This document shows positions 32,265 through 40,955 of a DNA stretch of 64,000 nucleotides, piece after piece. Position 1 is the first letter of the stretch. Every line of letters starts with the position of its first letter. The translations under genes and the position numbers were made by a program. The notes under the pieces were generated by a model. It was not told where the DNA came from and did not search any database. It was given only the letters and a program-made list of their open reading frames with translations. The DNA is from Marinomonas profundi (lineage in GTDB: Bacteria; Pseudomonadota; Gammaproteobacteria; Pseudomonadales; Marinomonadaceae): positions 1,746,578 to 1,810,577 of the forward strand of contig NZ_CP073013.1 in the NCBI RefSeq assembly GCF_020694005.1, given 5' to 3'.

Positions 32265-33629
32265 GTGTCAAAGTTATCCCCCAGTGCTATTTTTCACTCG
32301 TATCGTGCTAATGCGGTATTAAATCAAAAAATTTGGCGTATGGCGTGGCCGCCGATGGTGTCGAATATCACCACGCCGCTGCTTGGCTTGGTCGATACGG
32401 CGGTGGTTGGGCATTTGGGAACGGCAACGCATTTGGCTGCGGTGGCGATTGGCGCGAGTATTTTTAGTTTTCTATTTTGGGCGTTTGGTTTTTTGCGCAT
32501 GGGTTCAACCGGATTAACCGCGCAAGCGCTTGGACAAGGCGATGACAGACGCGTGCGTGAATTGCTGCTGCAATCGATTTTGATGGGCGTGTTTATCGGC
32601 TTGATGCTGATTCTATTTCGAGCGCCCTTAATTGATTTGGCGATTACCCTGATGGCGCCCAGCGCTGAAGTGGAGCCTTGGGCGCGATTGTATTGTGAAG
32701 CGCGGATTTTCAGCGCGCCAGCTGTGTTGGCGGGTTACGCCTTAATGGGGTGGTTCTTTGGCGTGCAATATTCCAAAGGGCCGTTGTGGATGTTGTTGGT
32801 GATCAATGTCGCCAACATGATTCTCGATTATTTCGCGGTATATGGCTTGGGCATGGCGAGTGACGGCGTGGCGTGGGCAACGGTGGCGGCGCATTATATC
32901 GGCGTGACGGTAGCGGCTGTGTTGGCTTGGCATAAGCTAAAAGGCTTTTCGGGCCATGTGCCATTCAGTGTGTTGGCAAAATGGCGCGAATACACGGCCT
33001 TGGTCAAAGTAAACCGCTATCTGTTTGTGCGCACGATTCTCTTGTTGTTGGTGATGTTGTTTTTTACTGCTCAAGGCGCGCGCCAAGGGGATTCGATTCT
33101 GGCCGCCAACGCGGTTTTGCTGACGTTTTTGATGATTATATCTAACGCCTTGGATGGCTTTGCTTTTTCGGTAGAAGCCTTGTGTGGCGAATATTATGGT
33201 CGTAAAGACAAAGCCAATTTTAAAAAAGTGATTCAGCTATCGACCTATTGGGCGCTGCTCGCTGCGGTTGTTTTGATGCTGATATTTTGGCTTTTTGGTA
33301 ATCAAATCATTGCCTTACTGACCAGCGTGCAAAGCGTTCGAGACGATGCTGCTCTGTACCTACCTTGGCTTATTTTCTTTCCTTTGTTGGGTATTTGGTC
33401 TTTTATGCTGGATGGCATTTTCATCGGCACTACCAGCGTAAAACAAATGCAAAACACCATGATTATTTGTGTGGTTGGTGTGTTCTTCCCTGTATGGTTT
33501 ATCACCCAAGACCTTGGTAACCATGGTTTATGGTTTAGCCAAGCCATGCTGTTTATCGCCAGAGCCATTACCCTTTATTGGTGTTACCTGCAAAACATGA
33601 AAAAAGGCGTGTGGTTCGCGAATGCTTAA
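32265..33629 (+). CDS. dinF: MATE-family efflux transporter, DinF type
   Basis: A multi-spanning MATE transporter (12 predicted helices) that exports drugs or metabolites in exchange for cations. It aligns with E. coli DinF at IWRMAWPPMVSNITTPLLGLVDTAVVGHLG and FLRMGSTGLTAQALGQGD. The frame is open from a GTG at 32163, but that would include several DnaA boxes and lacks a ribosome binding site. GTG at 32265 with AAGTGAG upstream gives 454 residues, near the family length. No LexA site was seen, unlike E. coli dinF. Confidence 0.88.
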   Translation: MSKLSPSAIFHSYRANAVLNQKIWRMAWPPMVSNITTPLLGLVDTAVVGHLGTATHLAAVAIGASIFSFLFWAFGFLRMGSTGLTAQALGQGDDRRVRELLLQSILMGVFIGLMLILFRAPLIDLAITLMAPSAEVEPWARLYCEARIFSAPAVLAGYALMGWFFGVQYSKGPLWMLLVINVANMILDYFAVYGLGMASDGVAWATVAAHYIGVTVAAVLAWHKLKGFSGHVPFSVLAKWREYTALVKVNRYLFVRTILLLLVMLFFTAQGARQGDSILAANAVLLTFLMIISNALDGFAFSVEALCGEYYGRKDKANFKKVIQLSTYWALLAAVVLMLIFWLFGNQIIALLTSVQSVRDDAALYLPWLIFFPLLGIWSFMLDGIFIGTTSVKQMQNTMIICVVGVFFPVWFITQDLGNHGLWFSQAMLFIARAITLYWCYLQNMKKGVWFANA

Positions 33630-33746
33630 AGACTATTACCTCGTGTAAAGGCTTCTGTTAACAATTGAAATTTTTTTGGTGACTGGGTTTGTTACCATGC
33701 ATGACGTGTTCTTTTTTAAAGCCACCAAACATGGAGAGAATTCAAT

Positions 33747-34622
33747 ATGTCGAAGCATTTTTTAAGCGAGTTAACCGGTTCTTTTGCCACGCCAGCGTTA
33801 GAGAACCCGACTGGCGTGATGATGGAAGCTGCGTACCAGAATTTGGGTCTGGATTGGCGTTATATTAACTGTGAGATCCAGCCAGATGATCTAAAAAACG
33901 CCGTATTAGGGGCGAAAGCCATGAACTGGCGCGGCTTTAACTGCTCTATTCCTCATAAAGTGTCCGTTATTGCTCACCTTGATGACTTAGGCGAGTCGGC
34001 TCGCATCATTGGTGCGGTGAATACCGTGGTGAACCGTGATGGCAAGTTGATTGGTGAAAATACCGATGGTCGTGGCTTTGTCGAATCGGTTAAATCCAGC
34101 TTAGCACTGGCCAATAAACGTGTGGTCTTGTTCGGTGCGGGTGGCGCGGCACGAGCGGTGGCAGTGGAGCTTGCCTTAGCCGGCGTCGCGCACATAATCA
34201 TAGTGAATCGTAACCAAGAACGTGGTCAAGAGCTTGCTAGCTTAGTTGCCGAGAACACGCCTGCTGATGCGGAATACCATGCTTGGACACAGCAATATCA
34301 GATTCCCGCAGAGGCAGATTTAGTGATCAATGTGACCTCTATTGGCTTGTTTCCTAACGTGGATGCAGAGCTAGATATAGACACAGAATCGATTAAATCA
34401 AGCATGGTAGTTGCAGATGGGATTTTTAATCCACCTGAAACTCGACTGATCCAAACTGCGAAATCTAAGGGCTGCACGACGGTAAATGGCTTGGGTATGC
34501 TCGTCCAGCAAGGCGTGATCGCCTTCGAATATTGGACAGGTAAAACGCCTTCTATCGATGTAATGAAAGCCGCATTGAGTGATGCTTTGGATATCACTGA
34601 CCTGAAGAGTACAGAAAAGTAA
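33747..34622 (+). CDS. Second shikimate dehydrogenase homologue (shikimate/quinate type)
   Basis: A 291-residue AroE-superfamily protein: ELTGSFATPALENPTGVMMEAAYQNLGL, catalytic lysine in FNCSIPHKVSV, AVNTVVNRDGKLIGENTDGRGFVESV, nucleotide motif VVLFGAGGAARAVAVELALAG and VNGLGMLVQQG. It departs from the housekeeping AroE at 19924 in the substrate motif (usual SKSP replaced by ATPA), as do YdiB-like or other non-biosynthetic members. The physiological substrate may be quinate or another cyclic polyol acid. GGAGAG precedes the start. It is convergent with the lldR-type gene 15 bp away. Confidence 0.85.
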   Translation: MSKHFLSELTGSFATPALENPTGVMMEAAYQNLGLDWRYINCEIQPDDLKNAVLGAKAMNWRGFNCSIPHKVSVIAHLDDLGESARIIGAVNTVVNRDGKLIGENTDGRGFVESVKSSLALANKRVVLFGAGGAARAVAVELALAGVAHIIIVNRNQERGQELASLVAENTPADAEYHAWTQQYQIPAEADLVINVTSIGLFPNVDAELDIDTESIKSSMVVADGIFNPPETRLIQTAKSKGCTTVNGLGMLVQQGVIAFEYWTGKTPSIDVMKAALSDALDITDLKSTEK

Positions 34623-34637
34623 TTTTCCAAAGATCGT

Positions 34638-35414
34638 TCAAAACGGATTCTGGTGCTCGTTTCTGCGTAGCGAGCGCTGGATTCGTGTTTCCTCTTGGCG
34701 CATTTTCAATAAGTTGTCTTCTACAAACACCAAATGCATATGTGCTGCTGTTCGAGCCGCGTCCGCATTGCCCGCCATGATGGCTTGATAAAGAGTCGTG
34801 TGTTGTTCCATCACGCGCTGTCGGGCGGCGTGTTTCTCAAATAGGTTCCTAAGGTTGCTTGAAATACTTTTTGCCAACATGGCGTGCAGGCTGCGGAGTG
34901 TGTGTAGCAAGACCACATTGTGCGCTGCTTCCGCGATGGTCATATGAAACTCCACATCGAGCTTGGCTTCTAAGGCGAAAGCTTTATTTTGGTTGGCTTC
35001 TACTAGCTGATTAAAGCAGTGCGTGAGTTTGGTTTTGTCGGCGTCTGTACTACGTAACGCGGCGTAATAAGCGGCGAGACTTTCTAACGCATCGCGAAAT
35101 TCCAATTGATCGTATAAAAACTCATCGTGCGAGCTGAGCAAATCTTGTAGCGGGTCGGCAAAGGAGCTGCCGAGTTGTTCCGACACATAGGTTCCGCCGC
35201 CATGACGACTGAATAACACACCGCGGGCGATCAGCTTTTGAATGGCTTCCCGCAGCGAAGGTCGAGACACTTCAAAACGCGCCGCCAATTCCCTTTCTGG
35301 TGGTAGTTTTTGCCCAGCGGTAAAACTGCCTTCTACAATCATGCTTTCGAGTTCTTTCATGATGATGTCGGAGATTTTGGGCTGTTTAACGCGAGCAAAG
35401 TGATTGGAATCCAT
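34638..35414 (-). CDS. GntR/FCD regulator of the LldR/PdhR type
   Basis: A 258-residue regulator, the length of E. coli LldR. Winged helix: KISDIIMKELESMIVEGSFTAGQKLPPERELAARFEVSRPSLREAIQKL (about 13-61), followed by the beta-wing GVLFSRHGGGTYV and an FCD domain with the metal-binding pattern EFRDALE, DVEFHMTIAEAAHN and H.TLYQAI. It is divergent from the D-lactate dehydrogenase gene. Two TTGGT-N3-ACCAA operators lie between them. Likely a lactate-responsive repressor of that gene. Confidence 0.9.
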   Translation of the reverse strand: MDSNHFARVKQPKISDIIMKELESMIVEGSFTAGQKLPPERELAARFEVSRPSLREAIQKLIARGVLFSRHGGGTYVSEQLGSSFADPLQDLLSSHDEFLYDQLEFRDALESLAAYYAALRSTDADKTKLTHCFNQLVEANQNKAFALEAKLDVEFHMTIAEAAHNVVLLHTLRSLHAMLAKSISSNLRNLFEKHAARQRVMEQHTTLYQAIMAGNADAARTAAHMHLVFVEDNLLKMRQEETRIQRSLRRNEHQNPF

Positions 35415-35476
35415 GACGTTTCCTAAAAAATGGTTTTTTAGCTATTTCTTTCGTGAAGGCTGTGCATAAGCTAAAA

Positions 35477-35601
35477 AGTGGTAAAACCAATTAATATTGT
35501 CGTTAAAATTCACGAAATATCGACTAAACTATCGGTTGACAAAGTTTATTAAGCTTCTTAATGTGCCTTATATTTAAAAGGTAAATTGGTCTTACCAATT
35601 T
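35477..35601. promoter_or_regulatory. LldR/PdhR-type operators
   Basis: AAATTGGTCTTACCAATTT (35583-35601) is a perfect dyad of the form AATTGGT-N3-ACCAATT, known for PdhR/LldR-type FCD regulators. A second, one-sided copy (AGTGGTAAAACCAATT) is at 35477-35492. The perfect site is about 60 bp before the D-lactate dehydrogenase start; the other is about 63 bp before the regulator start. Confidence 0.85.
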
Positions 35602-35659
35602 GTCTAGCATTCATTTTTAGTACACATAATAAAAATAGGCTTCTGCCGTGGAATTTTTG

Positions 35660-38566
35660 ATGAACACTGCCTCAACTGCTATCGACTCACTCGCACACAA
35701 AACAGCTCAATACCGTGATTTATACCTTGCCCTGAAAGACGCGAAAAACGGCGCGATTGATGAGGCTCGATTAATCCGCGATCCACTGCGTACCTTAGCT
35801 TATGGTACGGACGCGAGTTTTTATCGCCTGATTCCGCAGTTGGTGGTGCGAGTCGATAACGAAGCTGAGGTGCAATTGGTACTAAAAGAAGCCCGAAAGC
35901 GTCATTTGCCGGTGACGTTCCGCGCGGCGGGCACGAGTTTGTCTGGGCAGGCGGTAACCGATTCCATCTTGATGCAGTTGTCCGATAACTGGAAAGGTCA
36001 CCGAGTGCATGAGCATGGCCATCGTATTTCGCTGCAACCTGGCATTATCGGCGCGCGAGCCAACCAACTGCTGGCGCCTTTTCAACGAAAAATCGGCCCA
36101 GATCCCGCGTCTATTAATGCCTGTATGATTGGCGGTATCGCCGCCAACAACGCCAGCGGCATGTGCTGTGGCACGGCGCAAAACAGCTATCACACCATCC
36201 AAAGTGCTCGGCTGATTTTCGCCGATGGTTCGGTATTGGACACCGCTGACGAAGCCAGTCGTTTGGCGTTTGGTAACCGCCATGCCGATCTACTTGATAC
36301 ACTCAGTCGTTTGTCTAAAAGCGTGCAAGCTAACAGCGAGCTAGCCGAAAGAATTAGACACAAATATCGTTTAAAAAACACCACAGGATACAGTTTAAAC
36401 AGCCTAGTCGACTTTGAAGACCCGTTTGATATCTTGCTGCATTTGATGATCGGCTCCGAAGGCACCTTGGGCTTTATCAGCGAAATCACCTACGCAACCG
36501 TGGTCGATCATCCGATTAAAGCAGCGGCGATGATCTTCTTTGAGGATATGAAAACCACCTGCCAAGCCGTCACCGCGTTAAAAAGCTCGCCAGTCTCTGC
36601 GGTAGAATTGATTGACCGCGCAGGCCTGCGTGCTGTGGAAGGCAAACCGGGCATGCCGGACATCTTGTCGTCCCTTGGTTCGCAAGTGGCGGGGTTATTG
36701 GTCGATGTGCGCGCCGCCGATGCAGAGGAATTAGCTGCGAATTTGCTCTTGGTGAAACAGGCATTACGCGGTCAAGCAACACTCAATGAGATTGAATTTA
36801 CTCAAGACAAAGCCATTTATGATTCCTACTGGAAGATTCGCAAAGGCTTGTTCCCTGCGGTCGGCGCGGTGCGTCCTGTTGGTACCACTGTGATCATCGA
36901 AGACGTGGCCTTCCCTGTCGAACAACTGGCAGAAGGGGTTTTAGAGCTGCAAGGTGTGTTTCAAAAACATGGCTATCGTGAAGCAATTTTGTTCGGTCAC
37001 GCCTTAGAAGGCAATTTGCACTTTGTTTTTACCCAAGGCTTTGATGATCCGAACGAGGTAAAACGCTACGAGCAATTGATGGACGAAGTGGCGCAACTGG
37101 TAGCGGTGAAATACCAGGGTTCGTTGAAAGCGGAACACGGTACAGGCCGCAACATGGCGCCGTATGTGGAACTGGAATGGGGCAAAGAAGCCTATGACAT
37201 TATGTGGCAAATCAAACGCGCGTTTGACCCGCAAGGCTTGCTCAACCCAGATGTGATCTTGTCGCACAATGCCAACTTGCATGTACAGAATCTCAAGCCT
37301 TTGCCCAAAGCCAATGACAAGGTCGATACCTGTATCGAATGCGGCTTTTGTGAATCCTCTTGTCCATCAAAATCCATTACCTTAACGCCGCGCCAGCGGA
37401 TCGTGATTTGGCGCGAGATTCAGCGGTTGACCGCAATGGGTACAGATCCGCTGCGTCTTGTTGAACTGAAAAAAGATTATGATTATCAAGGTGTTGATAC
37501 CTGTGCTGGTTGTGGTTTGTGCTCGATGCAATGTCCAGTCGGCATCAATACGGGCGATTTAACCCGCGAATTACGACATGATCGCCATCCAGGTAGTAAA
37601 GTCGGTTATTGGATTGCCGATCATTTTGCAGGTGTAACCAAAACCGCAAGAATGGGGCTTGGCCTTGCTGGCGGTACGCGTCGAATTATTGGCGATTCTG
37701 GCATGTCTGCTGTTAGCTCAATGATGAACAAGGTATCTCACGGCGCAGTGCCGAAGTGGCATAAGCAAATGCCCAGCGCTGCGGCGTCTTTGAAGTCTAT
37801 TCCTGTCATTCAATGTAATGATATTCAAAGTAATGAGATGCAAGCGGATGACAGGCAGAAAGAAGTCATTTACTTCCCCAGTTGCGCCACTCGCGTGATG
37901 GGCGCAGGACCAAATGCAGAAGATAAACGTTCTGTCATGGAGGTGATGTTCTCTGTATTGCAAAAAGCAGGCTATAAAGTCACTGTACCTAATAATATCG
38001 ACAGTCAATGCTGCGGTATGGCGTTTCAGTCCAAAGGGCAATTCGACGCAGCGAACAAAAAAGCAAATGATCTCAATAATTTACTACTCGAAGCCAGCGA
38101 TAATGGCCGAATCCCTATCGTCTGCGATGTCAGCCCTTGCTTGCTACGAATGCAGGAAAGCCTTGATCCTTGTTTGGAACTGCATGAGCAAGTAGGCTTT
38201 GTCTCGACTTATGTGATGCCAAACCTAATGGTAAAAGAGAAGCTTGGCAAAATCGCGCTGCATGTCACTTGCAGCACCACCCGCATGGGGCTCGCCGACA
38301 GCTTCGTGCAACTGGCTCACCAACTCGCCGATGAAGTGGTGATTCCGCCAGACATTACTTGCTGTGGCTTTGCTGGCGACAAAGGCTTCTCGACACCCGA
38401 ACTCAACGCCAGCGCCTTGAAAACCCTAGCCAAAGCCGTAGAAGGCTGCGAAGCAGGTTACTCCAACAGCCGCACCTGCGAGATTGGCTTATCGGAACAC
38501 AGCGGCATCGAGTATCAATCCATCGTCTATCTGGTTGATCAATTGTCTGAATCCTCAACTTCCTAA
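35660..38566 (+). CDS. FAD/Fe-S D-lactate dehydrogenase (Dld-II type)
   Basis: A 968-residue fusion enzyme. The N-terminal half is a FAD-linked oxidase (PCMH FAD domain PVTFRAAGTSLSGQAVTD, PASINACMIGGIAANNASGMCCG; C-terminal GlcD-like part with FGHALEGNLHF and KAEHGTGRNMAPYVE). Two 4Fe-4S motifs follow (CIECGFCESSCPS about residue 560, CAGCGLCSMQCP about 612). The C-terminal part has two CCG domains (SQCCGMAFQSKG, ITCCGFAGDKG). This is the architecture of the quinone-linked D-lactate dehydrogenase known from Shewanella. ATG 35660 is preferred to GTG 35648. The promoter carries LldR-type operators. Other D-2-hydroxy acids are possible substrates. Confidence 0.92.
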   Translation: MNTASTAIDSLAHKTAQYRDLYLALKDAKNGAIDEARLIRDPLRTLAYGTDASFYRLIPQLVVRVDNEAEVQLVLKEARKRHLPVTFRAAGTSLSGQAVTDSILMQLSDNWKGHRVHEHGHRISLQPGIIGARANQLLAPFQRKIGPDPASINACMIGGIAANNASGMCCGTAQNSYHTIQSARLIFADGSVLDTADEASRLAFGNRHADLLDTLSRLSKSVQANSELAERIRHKYRLKNTTGYSLNSLVDFEDPFDILLHLMIGSEGTLGFISEITYATVVDHPIKAAAMIFFEDMKTTCQAVTALKSSPVSAVELIDRAGLRAVEGKPGMPDILSSLGSQVAGLLVDVRAADAEELAANLLLVKQALRGQATLNEIEFTQDKAIYDSYWKIRKGLFPAVGAVRPVGTTVIIEDVAFPVEQLAEGVLELQGVFQKHGYREAILFGHALEGNLHFVFTQGFDDPNEVKRYEQLMDEVAQLVAVKYQGSLKAEHGTGRNMAPYVELEWGKEAYDIMWQIKRAFDPQGLLNPDVILSHNANLHVQNLKPLPKANDKVDTCIECGFCESSCPSKSITLTPRQRIVIWREIQRLTAMGTDPLRLVELKKDYDYQGVDTCAGCGLCSMQCPVGINTGDLTRELRHDRHPGSKVGYWIADHFAGVTKTARMGLGLAGGTRRIIGDSGMSAVSSMMNKVSHGAVPKWHKQMPSAAASLKSIPVIQCNDIQSNEMQADDRQKEVIYFPSCATRVMGAGPNAEDKRSVMEVMFSVLQKAGYKVTVPNNIDSQCCGMAFQSKGQFDAANKKANDLNNLLLEASDNGRIPIVCDVSPCLLRMQESLDPCLELHEQVGFVSTYVMPNLMVKEKLGKIALHVTCSTTRMGLADSFVQLAHQLADEVVIPPDITCCGFAGDKGFSTPELNASALKTLAKAVEGCEAGYSNSRTCEIGLSEHSGIEYQSIVYLVDQLSESSTS

Positions 38567-38570
38567 TCGC

Positions 38571-38632
38571 GGTTCAAGAGGACGTTTTGCTTGCGTCACT
38601 GACGTCGTCACCGCAAAACGCCCTCTTGAACC
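38571..38632. repeat. Long intergenic hairpin after the D-lactate dehydrogenase gene
   Basis: A 20-nt left arm (38571-38590) pairs with 38613-38632 with a single A-C mismatch; loop of 22 nt. No T-run follows, so it is not a plain terminator, although it directly follows the stop codon. It contains GGACGTT, also present in the next hairpin. Confidence 0.75.
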
Positions 38633-38674
38633 GCTTGAACCTGTTATGTCGATACTATTGCTCATTTAGCGAAT

Positions 38675-38739
38675 GTCACTAGATCAACACCGAGCGGACG
38701 TTCTCGCTTTAGCGCCGAAGCGAGGGTTGATCTAGTGAC
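38675..38739. repeat. Second intergenic hairpin with nested stem
   Basis: An outer perfect 14-bp stem (GTCACTAGATCAAC at 38675-38688 with 38726-38739) encloses an inner 7-bp stem (CTCGCTT 38703-38709 with AAGCGAG 38718-38724). The segment 38696-38702 reads GGACGTT, as in the preceding hairpin. It lies between convergent genes. Confidence 0.75.
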
Positions 38740-38782
38740 TGAGCTAACCGTGAGTGGCTGCGTTAAAGACGAATTAAAAACC

Positions 38783-39589
38783 TCAAAGCATGAACGTCGA
38801 GTACAAGCCAAATCCGCAGACGATGAGTAGTGCCCAGCCGACGAATTGGAAGAAGACGGGTGTTTCAGCTTTTTGAATTCGGTTGTGGAGCTTTTGCCCA
38901 AAGACGTGTCCAAGCAAGGCGCAAGGCAGTAACCAAAGTTGGTGAATGAGTTGTAGGTCGATGCCGGCGATGAGGAAGGACGCCATTTTGATCATCACTA
39001 AGATAAACCAAAGTACGAACAAGGTGTCGCGCAGTTGGTGGCGCGGTACTTTGGTGGCGAAGACGGAGACGATAAGCGGTGCGCCGATTAAGGAGGTGCC
39101 GCTGACGTAACCGCCGAGCATGAGGAAAACCGTATCGAGGAATTTGTTGTTGGTATAAAAAGGTTTATTCAGAATGTAAGACACGGCAAATACCGCGACG
39201 ATGACGAAAATCACCCCAGTGACTATGTTGCCCGGTAAGGTTAATAAACCAAATACGCCGATCAATTTCGGCACTATCATGATACCGAGTGCTTTCTTTA
39301 AATAACCCCAGGCGATGTTGCCCTGGGCTTCTTGCGGTGCTTCGCCTCGCTCTGCGGCGAGTTGAGCTTGTTTCTTGCTCGTTCTCGCACCTTGCCAAGC
39401 AATCCAGCTGGAAAATACCAAAAGGTGAATGGAAATAATCGGCAAAAATAACAGCGGATCGTTTTTCACCAATAATAGGAAAGGCAAAGCCAGTACCGCG
39501 CCGCCAAACCCTAGGCCGCTGCGAACAAAGCCGCTCCATATAAAAATGGCGCCGATTAAGGCGTATTGCCACCAGAATAAGTTTTCCAT
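38783..39589 (-). CDS. TSUP (TauE/SafE)-family permease
   Basis: A 268-residue integral membrane protein with about eight hydrophobic helices in two half-repeats (GAIFIWSGFVRSGLGFGGAVLALPFLLL and MLGGYVSGTSLIGAPLIVSVFA), typical of TSUP transporters that move small anions such as sulfite, sulfonates or carboxylates. It is convergent with the D-lactate dehydrogenase gene. Permeases of this family are often seen near lactate genes, so lactate or a related acid is a possible substrate, by context only. Confidence 0.88.
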   Translation of the reverse strand: MENLFWWQYALIGAIFIWSGFVRSGLGFGGAVLALPFLLLVKNDPLLFLPIISIHLLVFSSWIAWQGARTSKKQAQLAAERGEAPQEAQGNIAWGYLKKALGIMIVPKLIGVFGLLTLPGNIVTGVIFVIVAVFAVSYILNKPFYTNNKFLDTVFLMLGGYVSGTSLIGAPLIVSVFATKVPRHQLRDTLFVLWFILVMIKMASFLIAGIDLQLIHQLWLLPCALLGHVFGQKLHNRIQKAETPVFFQFVGWALLIVCGFGLYSTFML

Positions 39590-39655
39590 GAGTATCCTTT
39601 AATCGGTATAAAAATAAATGCTGTGCGCTAGTATAACTAAATTTCCCTTTTTAAA

Positions 39656-40546
39656 CTAAGGGCTTGGGTGGAACCAAGTCTGTTGCTGGAGGAATTTAGT
39701 GAGTTCATCACGCAATAATTTTGCTCTGGCTGATAAGCTGCGTCTGTAAGGCCAGACTAAGAAAATTTCTCTATTTTGTCCGCGCCACTCTGGCAATACT
39801 CGAACTAGTTCGCCTGCTTCAAGGGCGTGTATAACCATGCTCATGGGCATTAAAGCAATGCCTGCGCCTGCTTTGGCTAGGTTGAGGGTGACATTCATGT
39901 CGTTGCTAATATGCCTGTGTTCTTTGTTTAGTGGATGAAGCTCACTTTGGCTATTCATTAATAACCAATCGGCAAACATATTAGACGCGATACTTGGAGC
40001 TTGCTGTAAGTCGTCTATCGATTCTGGCAGCGGAAACGTTATGTTGGGTGATGCCACTAAAATGGGCTCAATGTGCCCCAGTTTTTTTTGAATAAGTGAT
40101 GAACTCGGCAGCGTTCCTGAGCGCAAAGCAATGTCGGCGCGAGTATCTCTTATGTCTTGCACTGTGTTGCTCAGTTCGATATTTAATTCAATCTCTGGGT
40201 ATTGTTGAACAAAGTCGCGCCAAAATCCATCTAGAGGCCCACTGCCTAAATTGACAGGTGCCAATATTTTTAACTCGCCTTTTAGGCTGTTCAAGGTTTG
40301 ATCGAGATTGGATATGCGTTGGTCTAGCGCATCGATAAATTCGGCGCATTCTTGATAGTAGCTTTCCCCTATTGGCGTCAGCGTTAGACCTTTTGTTGAG
40401 CGATGTAATAGCTCGCAGCCGAGTTTTTGCTCAAGCGCACTGATACGACGCGACACAGTAGCGATGGTCATATCGAGATGCTGAGCCGCAGCGGTCAGGC
40501 TATTTTTATTGGCCGCGGTGATAAAAATCTTTAGATCATCAATCAT
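39656..40546 (-). CDS. LysR-family transcriptional regulator
   Basis: A 296-residue LysR-type regulator starting MIDDLKIFITAANKNSLTAAAQHLDMTIATVSRRISALEQKLGCELLHRS. ATG 40546 is chosen because it gives the standard start of the family; the frame runs 72 bases further upstream but through the promoter. The effector domain belongs to the CrgA/AaeR-like branch. It is divergent from a small DUF2798 membrane protein gene, about 95 bp away, and probably regulates it. Confidence 0.88.
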   Translation of the reverse strand: MIDDLKIFITAANKNSLTAAAQHLDMTIATVSRRISALEQKLGCELLHRSTKGLTLTPIGESYYQECAEFIDALDQRISNLDQTLNSLKGELKILAPVNLGSGPLDGFWRDFVQQYPEIELNIELSNTVQDIRDTRADIALRSGTLPSSSLIQKKLGHIEPILVASPNITFPLPESIDDLQQAPSIASNMFADWLLMNSQSELHPLNKEHRHISNDMNVTLNLAKAGAGIALMPMSMVIHALEAGELVRVLPEWRGQNREIFLVWPYRRSLSARAKLLRDELTKFLQQQTWFHPSP

Positions 40547-40640
40547 TTTGCATTTTTGTAAATTTGATTTTAAAAAATCAGTATATTTACAAATAAAGAT
40601 GTTTGCTAGCATGAACACATAAGTTCATCAGGAGAGAAAA

Positions 40641-40856
40641 ATGAAACACAGAATTATTTTTGCGGTATTAATGTCGTTTACCTTGTCGTTGATGATGTCT
40701 GCGTGGATTACTTACGTGAACATTGGACTGCACCCAGATTTTGTGTCCTTTTGGATGCATGCTTGGGTATTGGCATGGCCAGCTGCTGGCCTTATTTCTT
40801 TTATCGCTGGCCCATTCTTACATGGCTTAGCGCATAAATTGGCAGTGAAATTTTAG
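40641..40856 (+). CDS. DUF2798 small membrane protein
   Basis: A 71-residue protein of the DUF2798 family: two transmembrane helices (about residues 4-27 and 41-62), the pattern LMMSAWITYVNIG in the first and FWMHAWVLAWPAAGLISF before the second, and a basic C-terminus HGLAHKLAVKF. Function unknown. AGGAG precedes the ATG. A strong terminator follows, so it is a single-gene transcript. Divergent LysR neighbour. Confidence 0.85.
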   Translation: MKHRIIFAVLMSFTLSLMMSAWITYVNIGLHPDFVSFWMHAWVLAWPAAGLISFIAGPFLHGLAHKLAVKF

Positions 40857-40897
40857 TTTTTGCGAAGAGCTTGAAAGAGTCTTGATTGCCAAAAGAG

Positions 40898-40924
40898 AAC
40901 CCGCTGATGTGCAGCGGGTTTTTT
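40898..40924. terminator. Intrinsic terminator after the DUF2798 gene
   Basis: AACCCGCTG (40898-40906) pairs with CAGCGGGTT (40912-40920) over a 5-nt loop and is followed by TTTT. It can also serve the converging symporter gene. Confidence 0.92.
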
Positions 40925-40955
40925 GGAAAACGTGTTATGAGCTGGCAATAACGGC

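Noticed and set aside
38662-38913. Minus-strand 83-codon frame at the end of the TSUP gene
   Set aside because: Runs through the intergenic hairpins and overlaps the TSUP gene in another frame; no start signal.
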